Shown here in pieces: positions 22,401 through 28,935 of a DNA stretch of 28,935 nucleotides. The notes under the pieces are model-generated. The model did not search any database. It was given only the letters and a program-made list of their open reading frames with translations, and had not been told where the DNA came from. Each line of letters begins with the position of its first letter. Within the stretch, counting starts at the first letter, position 1. Where the stretch lies: IMG/VR virus record IMGVR_UViG_3300028829_004021, positions 1 to 28,935 of that record. One strand, 5' to 3'. Position numbers and translations under genes: made by a program. The DNA is from a virus.

Positions 22401-23921
22401 TTAAGCAGCAGCTAAGCCAGGTACTTGACGAACCATCTCGATCATTTGAAGACCGGGAACACGTCCGTTTGTATCCTTATACGCAGCCCATCCTCTAACT
22501 CCCTGTATACCAATAGAGTTAAGGTGTGCTTGGTTTCCGGAGTTGGCATAGTCATCATAGTGAAAAATCTGTTCAGCATCGATTGCACCTTTCGCGTAAT
22601 ACAATGCGTTTTTCGCCATCATTAGACCATAGCAAGTTGGAACACCATTTGCGTCACAAGACACAATCATGTCACCGTCGCTGAAGTTGCCTGCACCCAA
22701 TAGAGTTGCACTAACTCCGTTTCCAGCTGCTCCTGTGGTTGTACCTATTTTAGTCACCCCAGTAAGCTGTGCTTTATCAGCACTTACACCAGTGTACTTA
22801 TAGTTTTGTACTTTACCACGATCTGGTCCTGACATCTTAATTGCTAAGAAGTAGAACTCTGGCGCAATGTCGTCCCACTGTGTATCTCCAGAAATGAGAT
22901 CCAACTGAGATTTACGGAAGTTCGCAAAGAAATCACCGGAACTTGCAGTACCGAGAGTAGTGTTATTACCGTCCCAAGCCAATGTTTCAGTACCTTTCAA
23001 GTAATAGATAGGAGCAAGAGGGCTTCCTTGACGTCCGTCAGCAGTATCAATGATATTGTTGTGCGAATGAATAAGGATGTTGTCCCACATTGCGTACTCA
23101 CCACTGAACAATTTATTGTCCGAGGAGCGAGAATCTGCATAATGAATTGCGTTCAGATAATCTGAGTCACCACGAAGAGGACGAAGACCAGCGTCAGGTG
23201 CAAAGAATAGGTAACCTGGAATCTCATGTCCGCTTTTTCCATCGGTACGAAGATTTGTAGGCTCACCACCAGTTGCGATAAGACGTTGTTTCATATGCTC
23301 GAGAAGATCTGTTGAAAGACCGTCTTTTGCATAATCGAGGTTTCCAGAGTTGGAACCGTATTGCTCAAGAGTGTTTTTCTCACCGAGAAGCGCACAAGTT
23401 TGACGAGCAACATACATTGAATCGTCTTGCTCTTTACGGGCATACCACTCGGACATAACTTCCGAAGAAAGTTGGTCGAGAGTTTTACCAGTAAAACGCA
23501 TAAGTTTAAGAACTTGTGTCCAGGATACAGCATGACGGATAAGGTCAACTTCAACTGGGAATGTTCCGAACTTAAGAGATTCAGCGCTGTTCTTAAGGAT
23601 TGCTTCCCCAAGTACACCTTGTCCACGAATAGGAGCTACAGTTGTGAATACAACTTTATCAGATCCTCCTGCGGATAGGTCGCGTTTCTCTACGATTGGT
23701 TTGCCGCTACCTTCTCCTCCGATAAAGTCTTTAAGGACGTTTTTTTCCCGAGCGTCGCGTTTTACGAGTTCGGACCAGAGTTGAGTGCGTAATTCAGCCG
23801 AACCTTGATTTCCTACGATAGAAGCGTAAGAAGCTGGTGCGCCTGTACTTGAGTTTAATAAATCAACGTTAGTGCCTGCGAGGTTTGCGCCGGCATTTGA
23901 ATTTGGAATGATTTTAGCCAT
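22401..23921 (-). CDS. Major capsid protein (HK97-fold, N4-gp56/DUF4043-like)
   Basis: A 506-residue protein with the pattern of the N4-gp56/DUF4043 capsid family: a helical N-arm with ELRTQLWSELVKRDAREKNV, then GGSDKVVFTTVAPIRGQG and FGTFPVEVDLIRHAV typical of the E-loop/P-domain start, a long helix with MSEWYARKEQDDSMY, and a conserved beta end QMIEMVRQVPGLAA. It forms the icosahedral shell. It directly follows a scaffold-like gene and is closed by a strong terminator, as expected for a highly expressed capsid gene. No Shine-Dalgarno is visible; the upstream 30 bases are almost all A and T. Confidence 0.85.
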   Translation of the reverse strand: MAKIIPNSNAGANLAGTNVDLLNSSTGAPASYASIVGNQGSAELRTQLWSELVKRDAREKNVLKDFIGGEGSGKPIVEKRDLSAGGSDKVVFTTVAPIRGQGVLGEAILKNSAESLKFGTFPVEVDLIRHAVSWTQVLKLMRFTGKTLDQLSSEVMSEWYARKEQDDSMYVARQTCALLGEKNTLEQYGSNSGNLDYAKDGLSTDLLEHMKQRLIATGGEPTNLRTDGKSGHEIPGYLFFAPDAGLRPLRGDSDYLNAIHYADSRSSDNKLFSGEYAMWDNILIHSHNNIIDTADGRQGSPLAPIYYLKGTETLAWDGNNTTLGTASSGDFFANFRKSQLDLISGDTQWDDIAPEFYFLAIKMSGPDRGKVQNYKYTGVSADKAQLTGVTKIGTTTGAAGNGVSATLLGAGNFSDGDMIVSCDANGVPTCYGLMMAKNALYYAKGAIDAEQIFHYDDYANSGNQAHLNSIGIQGVRGWAAYKDTNGRVPGLQMIEMVRQVPGLAAA

Positions 23922-23954
23922 TTTAAATAATATTTAAGAATTTAAGGAAATCCT

Positions 23955-24977
23955 CTACCTTAAATGACGGGTCCCATCTGGCTGACCTAGTAAGTTGTAA
24001 AGATCTTGAGTGCTCAGTTGAGTTATATCCCCGACACCTCTGGAAGAGGGGTTAATCGGTTGACTCGTGGCTCCAGATGTCAACATTCTAGCTTGCTGAG
24101 TATTTGGTGGAGGGCTCGATTGTTGGGCTTCTTGAACGACAGGCTGTGCCTGTGCTGGAAGTTGTCCCTTCATTGTGCCGAACTCTCTCGCCATTAACTC
24201 AGGCCATCTAGAGGACTGAAATATTGGAGCGTAGTCTGGGTCGCTTTGTGCTAAATCTACGAAATGATCGAACTCCTTACGATACATTGATGTATCGTTA
24301 GCTAGTTCGGGAAATTCCGAGACCGCTACATTGCGGCTCTCCGTAGAGCGGGCTCTACGGGATTGTTCTTGTGCGCTACGAGAGCGCTGAACATACATAT
24401 CTCTCTTAGTTTCGACCTTTTGAATCTGTAACTGCTTGTTCGTTATCTGCTGTTGCAGTTTAATTGCTTCTGCAGTGTCCATATTCTCTGCGGCCTCTAA
24501 AACTTTCGAGTTTAGTTCATCAATCTCACTTTGTACATGTCCGACATAATCTTTAACTTCCTTAACATAGTTTCTGGGCGGTGGAGCCTCAGCAGCCTGT
24601 TGTGGAGCTTGCGCAGCTTGAGGCTGGCCGTAGATAATGGAGCTTGCGTCTGCAAACGTTCCCTGAAAACCTTCGCTACGATATAAATCGATAACTTGCT
24701 GGTCTTGGTCACTTTTGGGACGGATCCTTCTCTTAGCTAACCGCTCATCATCAACCCCTTCAGGGATCTCCGACTCTGCGCTTTGTATGTCATTTTCAGG
24801 TACAGCCTGGTCTTGACTCTCGATGTCCGCAGCACTAACTGGCTGGTTTTGTAAACCGTCTAACGGGTTTTCGGACTCGGCACTTTGACTTAGGAGGTTG
24901 CGAAGGTCGTCAGTAGACACGTTCTCAACCGATTCGGTTTGTTGGGGGGAATCAACCACCCCGGTTTCGTTTTCCAT
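23955..24977 (-). CDS. Scaffold-like protein (340 aa)
   Basis: An acidic, low-complexity N-terminus rich in Glu, Ser, Gln and Asp (1-90) is followed by a Gln/Ala/Pro linker, a long coiled-coil helix (about 140-205, YVKEVKDYVGHVQSEIDELN through the KLQQQITNKQLQ region), a helix-rich middle, and a Gln/Pro/Ser tail ending in a short helix (DITQLSTQDLYNLLG). This composition and the position directly before the major capsid gene fit a scaffolding protein, which guides shell assembly and is then lost. Late-motif copy A lies just before the ATG. Confidence 0.7.
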   Translation of the reverse strand: MENETGVVDSPQQTESVENVSTDDLRNLLSQSAESENPLDGLQNQPVSAADIESQDQAVPENDIQSAESEIPEGVDDERLAKRRIRPKSDQDQQVIDLYRSEGFQGTFADASSIIYGQPQAAQAPQQAAEAPPPRNYVKEVKDYVGHVQSEIDELNSKVLEAAENMDTAEAIKLQQQITNKQLQIQKVETKRDMYVQRSRSAQEQSRRARSTESRNVAVSEFPELANDTSMYRKEFDHFVDLAQSDPDYAPIFQSSRWPELMAREFGTMKGQLPAQAQPVVQEAQQSSPPPNTQQARMLTSGATSQPINPSSRGVGDITQLSTQDLYNLLGQPDGTRHLR

Positions 24978-24987
24978 GCTCTATGTA

Positions 24988-25021
24988 TAACACGGTAAAG
25001 ATTTAAAATCTAACGGTTGTA
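24988..25021 (-). promoter_or_regulatory. Late-promoter-like motif, copy A (scaffold/capsid unit)
   Basis: On the minus strand TACAACCG (25021-25014) is followed after 20 bases by GTGTTA (24993-24988), which leads into TTATAC, a fair -10. The scaffold ATG follows about 10 bases later. The spacer holds a perfect AGATTT-A-AAATCT palindrome (24999-25011). Confidence 0.65.
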
Positions 25022-25026
25022 TTTAT

Positions 25027-25302
25027 TTAGCACTTCCAACGCGCTCGAGCTGCTTTGCCTCGTTCACCCTTCCAACTTTTAGAGCGAGAGCAAAAAGCTT
25101 TACGCCGTTTTGCTGCTTTACTGCCTTTTTTGACTTTACCAGTAACGGCGGTCTTAAGTTTAGAACCAGGGTTGGCTTTGCGATATGCGGCCACCCCTTT
25201 TTTAGTCATACCTGCTCCGGCCTTAACTGTGCGGTAGTTAGCTCCTTTACCCTTAGTGGTTTTTGGAATCCGCTTACTTGGCTTTCTTTTAGTAGCCACC
25301 AC
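25027..25302 (-). CDS. Small, very basic KNPGSK-type phage protein (91 aa)
   Basis: About a third of residues are Lys or Arg. The middle and end carry TKKGVAAYRKANPGSKLKTAVTG and then KKGSKAAKRRKAFCSRS and a GKAARARWKC end, a pattern I recall from a conserved marine and cyanophage protein family of unknown function (I believe DUF6321, not checked). Its start is GTG 25302 or GTG 25299; no ATG is available upstream of the conserved part. It overlaps the 47-residue gene by about 14 bases. It may bind nucleic acid or serve inside the virion. Confidence 0.65.
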   Translation of the reverse strand: MVATKRKPSKRIPKTTKGKGANYRTVKAGAGMTKKGVAAYRKANPGSKLKTAVTGKVKKGSKAAKRRKAFCSRSKSWKGERGKAARARWKC

Positions 25303-25432
25303 TTTTACCTGTTACTTGTCCTGGTTTACTTTTTCCTTTGACTGCCATTATACAGCCTCCTTTTCCTCCGTTCATAGTTGGACATTTTTTAGGAAAGGCA
25401 CATTTTTTAGAAGGTGATACACAAGTACTCAT
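25289..25432 (-). CDS. Tiny Cys-containing protein (47 aa)
   Basis: The frame opens at ATG 25432, 2 bases after the upstream stop, and ends at TAA 25289-25291. The product is basic with four Cys (4, 11, 17, 27), Gly/Lys-rich, and could hold a metal or disulfides. Met29 has its own strong Shine-Dalgarno (GGAGG, 7 bases before the ATG), so a 19-residue product may also, or instead, be made. This is one of the few good ribosome sites in the window. No family recognised. Confidence 0.5.
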   Translation of the reverse strand: MSTCVSPSKKCAFPKKCPTMNGGKGGCIMAVKGKSKPGQVTGKSGGY

Positions 25433-25434
25433 AA

Positions 25435-25743
25435 TTAATAAGGGTTGTTAAATGATAAATGATTAGCTCCCCCACTACGACGCGGCATAAAACCACGCTG
25501 CACTAGTTCAGGGTTTATTTTTGTCCATAAATATTCAGGGTCGTGTCGCCAGTTCTCCATGTCTAAATCATACTGCTGTCTATTATCCATCTCCTGCCGA
25601 TAGTTAGTATTAGCATTTTTTAGATTATCAGAAGACTGCATTCGATGGGCGCGGGTATTTGCTCCTTGAGCCCCCTGCTGAAGGTATTGTTTATAGCCCT
25701 TTGCAGTCGAGCTATTTGGAAAATAGTTACCGATCCAGCTCAT
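25435..25743 (-). CDS. Asn/Gln/Arg-rich small protein (102 aa)
   Basis: A polar protein rich in Asn, Gln, Arg, Tyr and Ser, with almost no hydrophobic core apart from a short start (MSWIGNYF). Two segments with helix potential are joined by loops (NANTNYRQEMDNRQQYDLDM, WRHDPEYLW). No domain recognised. It shares the start/stop base pattern (TAATG-type overlap) with the gene upstream. Composition matches the other small proteins here and at the left end of the window, suggesting virion-associated disordered proteins. Confidence 0.6.
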   Translation of the reverse strand: MSWIGNYFPNSSTAKGYKQYLQQGAQGANTRAHRMQSSDNLKNANTNYRQEMDNRQQYDLDMENWRHDPEYLWTKINPELVQRGFMPRRSGGANHLSFNNPY

Positions 25744-26243
25744 CAGAATAAATTGTCTAAACTAAGCCCTTTTCGCTGACTGCCCCCAAAACTTCCGCCA
25801 CCGGTTCCAGAGATATCGCGCCATATACTGTCAAGCCGATCGCGCTCTCCGTCTTGAATACCGTCTCGTAACATAGCGTTAGCGTTATGGTACATTTGCT
25901 GTAAAGCAGGGCTTTGCTTGAAAGAATCTGACCAATTCGCATTGCTGCGGCCTAAACTCCGTAAGTTTTTACCGTATCTCTCGGCATATAGATTATTGTT
26001 TTGCACATTGTGGTTTGAATACCTTCCGCCCCCTAGAGACCCAAAGCTTAAAGTGTTACCTAACGGTTTTTGGCGTTGGTATGCGTTAATTGAACCACCA
26101 TCCCCCATCTGAGATTGCCGAGGACCGTAGGAGTTTGACGTTCTGTTTTGCCTATCCCACTGCGCTCTCATGGAGTTGTCCTTATTTTTATAGTGGTTTA
26201 ACTTTTGATAGTCCTGACCTTCTTTTGATAGTGTTTGATACAT
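25743..26243 (-). CDS. Gly/Asn/Ser/Gln-rich protein (166 aa)
   Basis: A low-complexity, mostly polar protein with many Gly-Gly and Ser-Asn runs, Tyr and Arg, and one helix-like stretch (SPALQQMYHNANAMLRDG). Probably flexible; no enzymatic motif. An AGGAGG that encodes Arg-Arg at the end of the upstream gene lies about 10 bases before the ATG and may act as a Shine-Dalgarno. It is joined to the next gene by a one-base overlap. A structural or minor virion protein is likely by company. Confidence 0.6.
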   Translation of the reverse strand: MYQTLSKEGQDYQKLNHYKNKDNSMRAQWDRQNRTSNSYGPRQSQMGDGGSINAYQRQKPLGNTLSFGSLGGGRYSNHNVQNNNLYAERYGKNLRSLGRSNANWSDSFKQSPALQQMYHNANAMLRDGIQDGERDRLDSIWRDISGTGGGSFGGSQRKGLSLDNLF

Positions 26244-26244
26244 A

Positions 26245-26604
26245 TTAATAAGTCCTCCTATATTTTGAATCCCTAAACGGGTTGTAATAGCTTCTATTTG
26301 GCATTCTCTCTCTTAATCTTTGAAGCCTCATTTCCTCAGCCTCATAAAGCTCCATCCTTTCCCGCTCTTCAGCCTCTCGTTCAGCATAGCGAGCTCTTGC
26401 GTTGTCAAAGAACTTTTTAGACGCATCTCTATTTGCTTGTGTATAAAGAGGGCTTGCTCCTTTTGGAGAGCCGTACCATTCTTCGGGAATCCCATTAGTG
26501 GGAAGCCTCGCAAAACTTAATGCTCCAGAACCAGCATACCCTAACCCGCCCGTACCTCCTTTGCGGTTAACGTCCTGATACTTCCAATCTCGTCTAAAAG
26601 GCAT
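26245..26604 (-). CDS. Small protein with charged helix (119 aa)
   Basis: A Gly/Tyr-rich N-terminus (about 1-50) is followed by a long Glu/Arg-rich helix (about 62-100, with REAEERERMELYEAEE) and a Tyr/Arg-rich end. The helix could form a coiled coil. No family recognised. It begins in a TAATG overlap with the membrane coiled-coil gene, and its last codons carry an AGGAGG just before the next start. Confidence 0.6.
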   Translation of the reverse strand: MPFRRDWKYQDVNRKGGTGGLGYAGSGALSFARLPTNGIPEEWYGSPKGASPLYTQANRDASKKFFDNARARYAEREAEERERMELYEAEEMRLQRLRERMPNRSYYNPFRDSKYRRTY

Positions 26605-26858
26605 TATTTTAAATTGTTACTTCGTACGGTTATGATTAATTCATCTAGTTTCTTAAAAATCTCAGATAAATTAGCATCTATTCGTTTAACGTTTGAATAG
26701 AGCTCCTGATTCTCCTGACCCTGCTTAGCAAGGTCTACTCTTAAATTGTCTATCTTCACTTCATTGTCCCTTATACGTCCGGTCATGTATTTCATAATGA
26801 AACCAAACAATCCCAAAACTATTCCTAATAAAACATCTATAATTGCGTACTCACTCAT
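26604..26858 (-). CDS. Membrane-anchored coiled-coil protein (84 aa), lysis-module candidate
   Basis: The N-terminus has one clear membrane segment (about residues 6-26, IIDVLLGIVLGLFGFIMKYM). The rest (about 30-78) is a heptad-like coiled coil of charged residues, hence a single-pass protein with a long helix. This resembles small phage proteins found beside holins, such as XhlA-like or i-spanin-like proteins. It starts in an ATGA overlap with the holin-like gene, supporting a shared lysis role. The orientation and exact class are not clear from sequence alone. Confidence 0.55.
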   Translation of the reverse strand: MSEYAIIDVLLGIVLGLFGFIMKYMTGRIRDNEVKIDNLRVDLAKQGQENQELYSNVKRIDANLSEIFKKLDELIITVRSNNLK

Positions 26859-27265
26859 TTGCCTGCTGCCTGACCGAAATAAAAAGAAGATAATGCTAAC
26901 AACACTGTTCTGTTTTCTTTAACTAAAAGATAACCATTGATTTCATGGTACGCTATTTGGTCTCGTCCTCCAATTAATCCAAAGACCCACTCTCGCGTCC
27001 GTTCATTAACTTCAACGAAAGTGGGGACTTGGACAAACGCAGCAATGAATGGGAATCCAATAACTGCTAGAACAACACTAACAACCAAAAATCGCCTAAC
27101 CCACACACCTCCTCTTTGAGCCGCAGAGTCTGCGCTTTTAGAGGAAGCTTCTTGGGTTCCAATCAACCTTTTAAAGGCATCGTCCTTAGACTTACGGGCT
27201 TCCGCCATAAATCTAAAGATATAGCCCATAGCAGACGAAACCCCCATTACTAAGAGGTCCGTCAC
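26855..27265 (-). CDS. Holin-like multi-pass membrane protein (136 aa)
   Basis: One strong membrane segment (about 58-82, FLVVSVVLAVIGFPFIAAFV) is flanked by weaker hydrophobic stretches near the N-terminus (4-20) and C-terminus (118-132). Charged segments between them (EARKSKDDAFKR and RTREW) fit loops. This resembles three-TM phage holins of the gene-transfer-agent type. Holins open the inner membrane at the end of infection. The start is GTG 27265, 8 bases after the FN3-like stop; ATG 27247 is an alternative. An endolysin is not in the window, so the assignment is by topology. Confidence 0.5.
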   Translation of the reverse strand: MTDLLVMGVSSAMGYIFRFMAEARKSKDDAFKRLIGTQEASSKSADSAAQRGGVWVRRFLVVSVVLAVIGFPFIAAFVQVPTFVEVNERTREWVFGLIGGRDQIAYHEINGYLLVKENRTVLLALSSFYFGQAAGK

Positions 27266-27273
27266 TATTAAGA

Positions 27274-27630
27274 TTAAGTTAAAGTTATAGCGGCGCTATC
27301 TGCTGGAGCAGAATCACCTATAGCGTTACTTGCATACACCCGATATATGAAATCACCAGTGTTGGATTCAGAATATCTGAGGGTAAATGTGTTTCCAGAT
27401 GTGCTTGGAGCTGCTCCAGTAGTTGGGGCAGTCAACACACCGTCGTTTGATTGAGCTGTGTCAATCACTTCTCTAGTATAATCCCAGACAGAAGTCCCGG
27501 TATTATATGTAATAGTTGCTAGCAGCTCGCTATTTCCGCCTGTTGGACTTTGGCCAGCAGCGCTTCGATAAACTCGGAATAAATCCTCGTTAGTGGAGTC
27601 GTCTTGAAAAGATACTTGTACAGTTGCCAT
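27274..27630 (-). CDS. FN3-like beta-sandwich protein (118 aa)
   Basis: A Ser/Thr/Gly/Asp-rich protein with a strand order typical of fibronectin type III or related Ig-like units: LFRVYRSAAG, LLATITYN and DFIYRVYASNAIGDSAPA then a closing strand. Such domains decorate phage tails and capsids and help weak surface binding. It is the first gene after late-motif copy C and a 19-bp palindrome, and lies upstream of the lysis genes. Confidence 0.55.
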   Translation of the reverse strand: MATVQVSFQDDSTNEDLFRVYRSAAGQSPTGGNSELLATITYNTGTSVWDYTREVIDTAQSNDGVLTAPTTGAAPSTSGNTFTLRYSESNTGDFIYRVYASNAIGDSAPADSAAITLT

Positions 27631-27648
27631 GATAATAATTGGTTAATG

Positions 27649-27667
27649 GTTACTCTATTAGAGTAAC
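27649..27667. promoter_or_regulatory. Perfect 19-bp palindrome (9+1+9)
   Basis: GTTACTCTA-T-TAGAGTAAC is a perfect inverted repeat around one base. It overlaps the GTGTTA box of late-motif copy C and lies about 20 bases before the FN3-like ATG. It could be an operator, or a 7-bp hairpin with a 5-base loop in the leader. There is no T-run after it. Confidence 0.6.
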
Positions 27668-27698
27668 ACGACCAAAAGCTAAAGTCTGACCGGTTGTA
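27664..27698 (-). promoter_or_regulatory. Late-promoter-like motif, copy C (FN3/lysis unit)
   Basis: On the minus strand TACAACCG (27698-27691) is followed after 21 bases by GTGTTA (27669-27664). The gap between genes here is 74 bases. The start codon of the unit lies at 27630, farther away than in copies A and B. Confidence 0.6.
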
Positions 27699-27704
27699 TT
27701 AATT

Positions 27705-28919
27705 TTATGTTACTACATTAGAGATGCTGTCCCCCAGATTTGTCCGAGCAGTAGTTAGATCAGTTATAACAGCGGAGTTGGTAATTAAAACATCAGGTGC
27801 AGCAGATAAACCGCTACCATACATATTGTAATATCCCCATTGGGCCCCCCAACTGTCTAACATTATAGTACCATACTGAGATTGAGAACTGTTTGAATAC
27901 CCCCAGGTGCCTATTGGAGGATTAGTGTCTAAAGTCCAGGTGCCGTCCAGAACCTCATTATTTGGTCCTGTGGAAGTTGTTGACCATACAAAACTTTGGT
28001 ATGGGTATGATACAGGTATGGTAGCAGTTACTAAAGACGGAGCCGTTGGAACCGATCCAGTAGTAGGTGCAGAAGATTTATAAGTGTGATTTGATGGGAG
28101 ATTTGCTGCTAACCCCCACTTGTGGGCGAGGTAACCCTCTATCTTTTCCTGAGTAGAGGTGGAGCTATCCTGGACAACAACAAACTCCGCTATGTCGCCT
28201 GATGGTTGAAAGCTATTAGCTCTATTTGCCCATATCCTTAAAGCGTGTGCACCAAGGGAGGTAGTAAAACTAACGTTCGATCCTGATTGAGAACCGTCTA
28301 CGAATACTTTTCCAACTGTATTAGTGAGGTCTAATTTAAGTAAAAATATATGCCAAGCATCAGCATAATTTGTAGTATTAGAAGTATCAGAACCTAGGCC
28401 AGTGCTGCTGCCTGTCAAATGTGCCCGAAATTGACTATTTACACCTGCTTGTAGCTGGAAACTTGGAGCTGTTCCTGACATGGAAAATATGGCGTCCTGA
28501 CCTGCCAATCCAGCACTGTTTACCTTACAAAGCATGGCAAAGGTTATATCTCCTGACATAGAACCAATGGGTTCTGAGTAATAATCGTCCGTATCGTGTC
28601 TAACTACATCTAGGTTATTAAGTCCTGCAGATACTAAGGTGTGGTTATTCGTGCTTCCATTATTTTTAGGGGTGAGGTGGTTTCCATTTCCGCTTAGGTC
28701 GTCCCATTGTGTTATATCAGTTCCGCTTACTTGGACGCCACTTGTTGCATCGTACCAGGCTTTGGTTGTGATGTCCTCGGGACTCCATGTTCCTGGAATT
28801 GGATTAGCCCACTTATCATCCTTGTGGTACAAACTCATGCTCCTTAGATCATACAACCCTCTATTTTGCCCCTTAGTGGGTTCTTGGTGTGCACCAATTC
28901 TGGAACCGTTCCACCTCAT
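27705..28919 (-). CDS. LamG/concanavalin-like adhesin, tail or capsid decoration (404 aa)
   Basis: Residues about 45-285 form a concanavalin/laminin-G-like domain. The order is a Trp-rich start (WSPEDITTKAWYD), a DLSGNGNHLTP turn, repeated strands, an FVDGSQSG hairpin, and the closing helix EKIEGYLAHKWGLAANLP followed by NHTYKSSAP. That end is highly characteristic of LamG-like domains found in marine phages and in Planctomycetes/Verrucomicrobia proteins. The C-terminal ~110 residues are Gly/Ser/Tyr/Trp-rich. It probably binds glycans on the host surface. The ATG is 16 bases from the window edge; its promoter is outside. Confidence 0.7.
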   Translation of the reverse strand: MRWNGSRIGAHQEPTKGQNRGLYDLRSMSLYHKDDKWANPIPGTWSPEDITTKAWYDATSGVQVSGTDITQWDDLSGNGNHLTPKNNGSTNNHTLVSAGLNNLDVVRHDTDDYYSEPIGSMSGDITFAMLCKVNSAGLAGQDAIFSMSGTAPSFQLQAGVNSQFRAHLTGSSTGLGSDTSNTTNYADAWHIFLLKLDLTNTVGKVFVDGSQSGSNVSFTTSLGAHALRIWANRANSFQPSGDIAEFVVVQDSSTSTQEKIEGYLAHKWGLAANLPSNHTYKSSAPTTGSVPTAPSLVTATIPVSYPYQSFVWSTTSTGPNNEVLDGTWTLDTNPPIGTWGYSNSSQSQYGTIMLDSWGAQWGYYNMYGSGLSAAPDVLITNSAVITDLTTARTNLGDSISNVVT

Positions 28920-28935
28920 TAGGCTATTTCTTCGT

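Noticed and set aside
1-28935. CRISPR array, rRNA, insertion sequence or plasmid origin
   Set aside because: No regularly spaced repeats, rRNA-like sequence, transposase with terminal repeats, or iteron cluster were seen.

Overview
The window is about 29 kb of a temperate tailed-phage (Caudoviricetes) genome, cut at both ends. A replication and recombination arm is read rightwards (1-12168). A tyrosine integrase sits beside a phage attachment site made of the 3' half of a tRNA-Tyr gene (12165-13476). Two small rightward genes follow (13567-14161), then a leftward structural and lysis arm (14115-28919). Terminase, portal and endolysin are not visible and must lie outside. There is no tape-measure or tail-tube gene, and an adaptor-like gene is followed directly by very large beta-rich tail proteins, so a short-tailed (podovirus-like) virion is my best guess. 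The host is unresolved. Few starts have a Shine-Dalgarno sequence, and the LamG-like and small Cys-motif proteins resemble those of marine phages, so an aquatic bacterium from a phylum with weak SD use is plausible (inference only).

Left arm. The order is small basic Tyr/Asn/Gln-rich proteins, a RuvC-like resolvase, two tiny putative lipoproteins, an NrdR-type zinc-ribbon protein, a sigma-70 region-4-like protein, an SF2/SNF2-type helicase, three small unknowns, a Cas4/DUF2800-like Fe-S nuclease, a putative ssDNA-binding-type protein, a small HTH protein, a family A DNA polymerase with proofreading domain, a dNMP kinase, an AEP-type primase fused to an SF3 helicase, and a PD-(D/E)XK-type nuclease. 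Most genes are joined by ATGA or TAATG overlaps, so translation is probably coupled. This set supplies nucleotides, priming, unwinding, synthesis and junction processing.

Centre. The integrase is read away from an attP core carrying the anticodon loop through CCA of tRNA-Tyr, so integration would rebuild the host tRNA. The DNA polymerase has Leu at the position equivalent to E. coli Pol I 762, a residue associated with temperate phages and consistent with the integrase.

Right arm, in direction of transcription from the right end. A LamG-like adhesin is followed by an FN3-like protein, a holin-like membrane protein, a membrane-anchored coiled coil, small unknowns and a basic KNPGSK-type protein. 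Then come scaffold, major capsid protein and a strong intrinsic terminator, a small SAP-like protein, an adaptor, a ~1250-residue repeat protein, Cys-motif proteins and a 579-residue tail protein.

The most interesting signal is a two-part motif, TACAACCG - 20/21 bases - GTGTWA. It occurs three times, each in an intergenic gap just upstream of a leftward late unit (FN3/lysis, scaffold/capsid, adaptor/tail). It looks like a phage-specific late promoter class, and the phage's own sigma-region-4-like protein is a candidate reader. A second palindrome, TTATAC-N-GTATAA, lies before the dNMP kinase gene and (one mismatch) before the post-attP genes, and looks like an operator.
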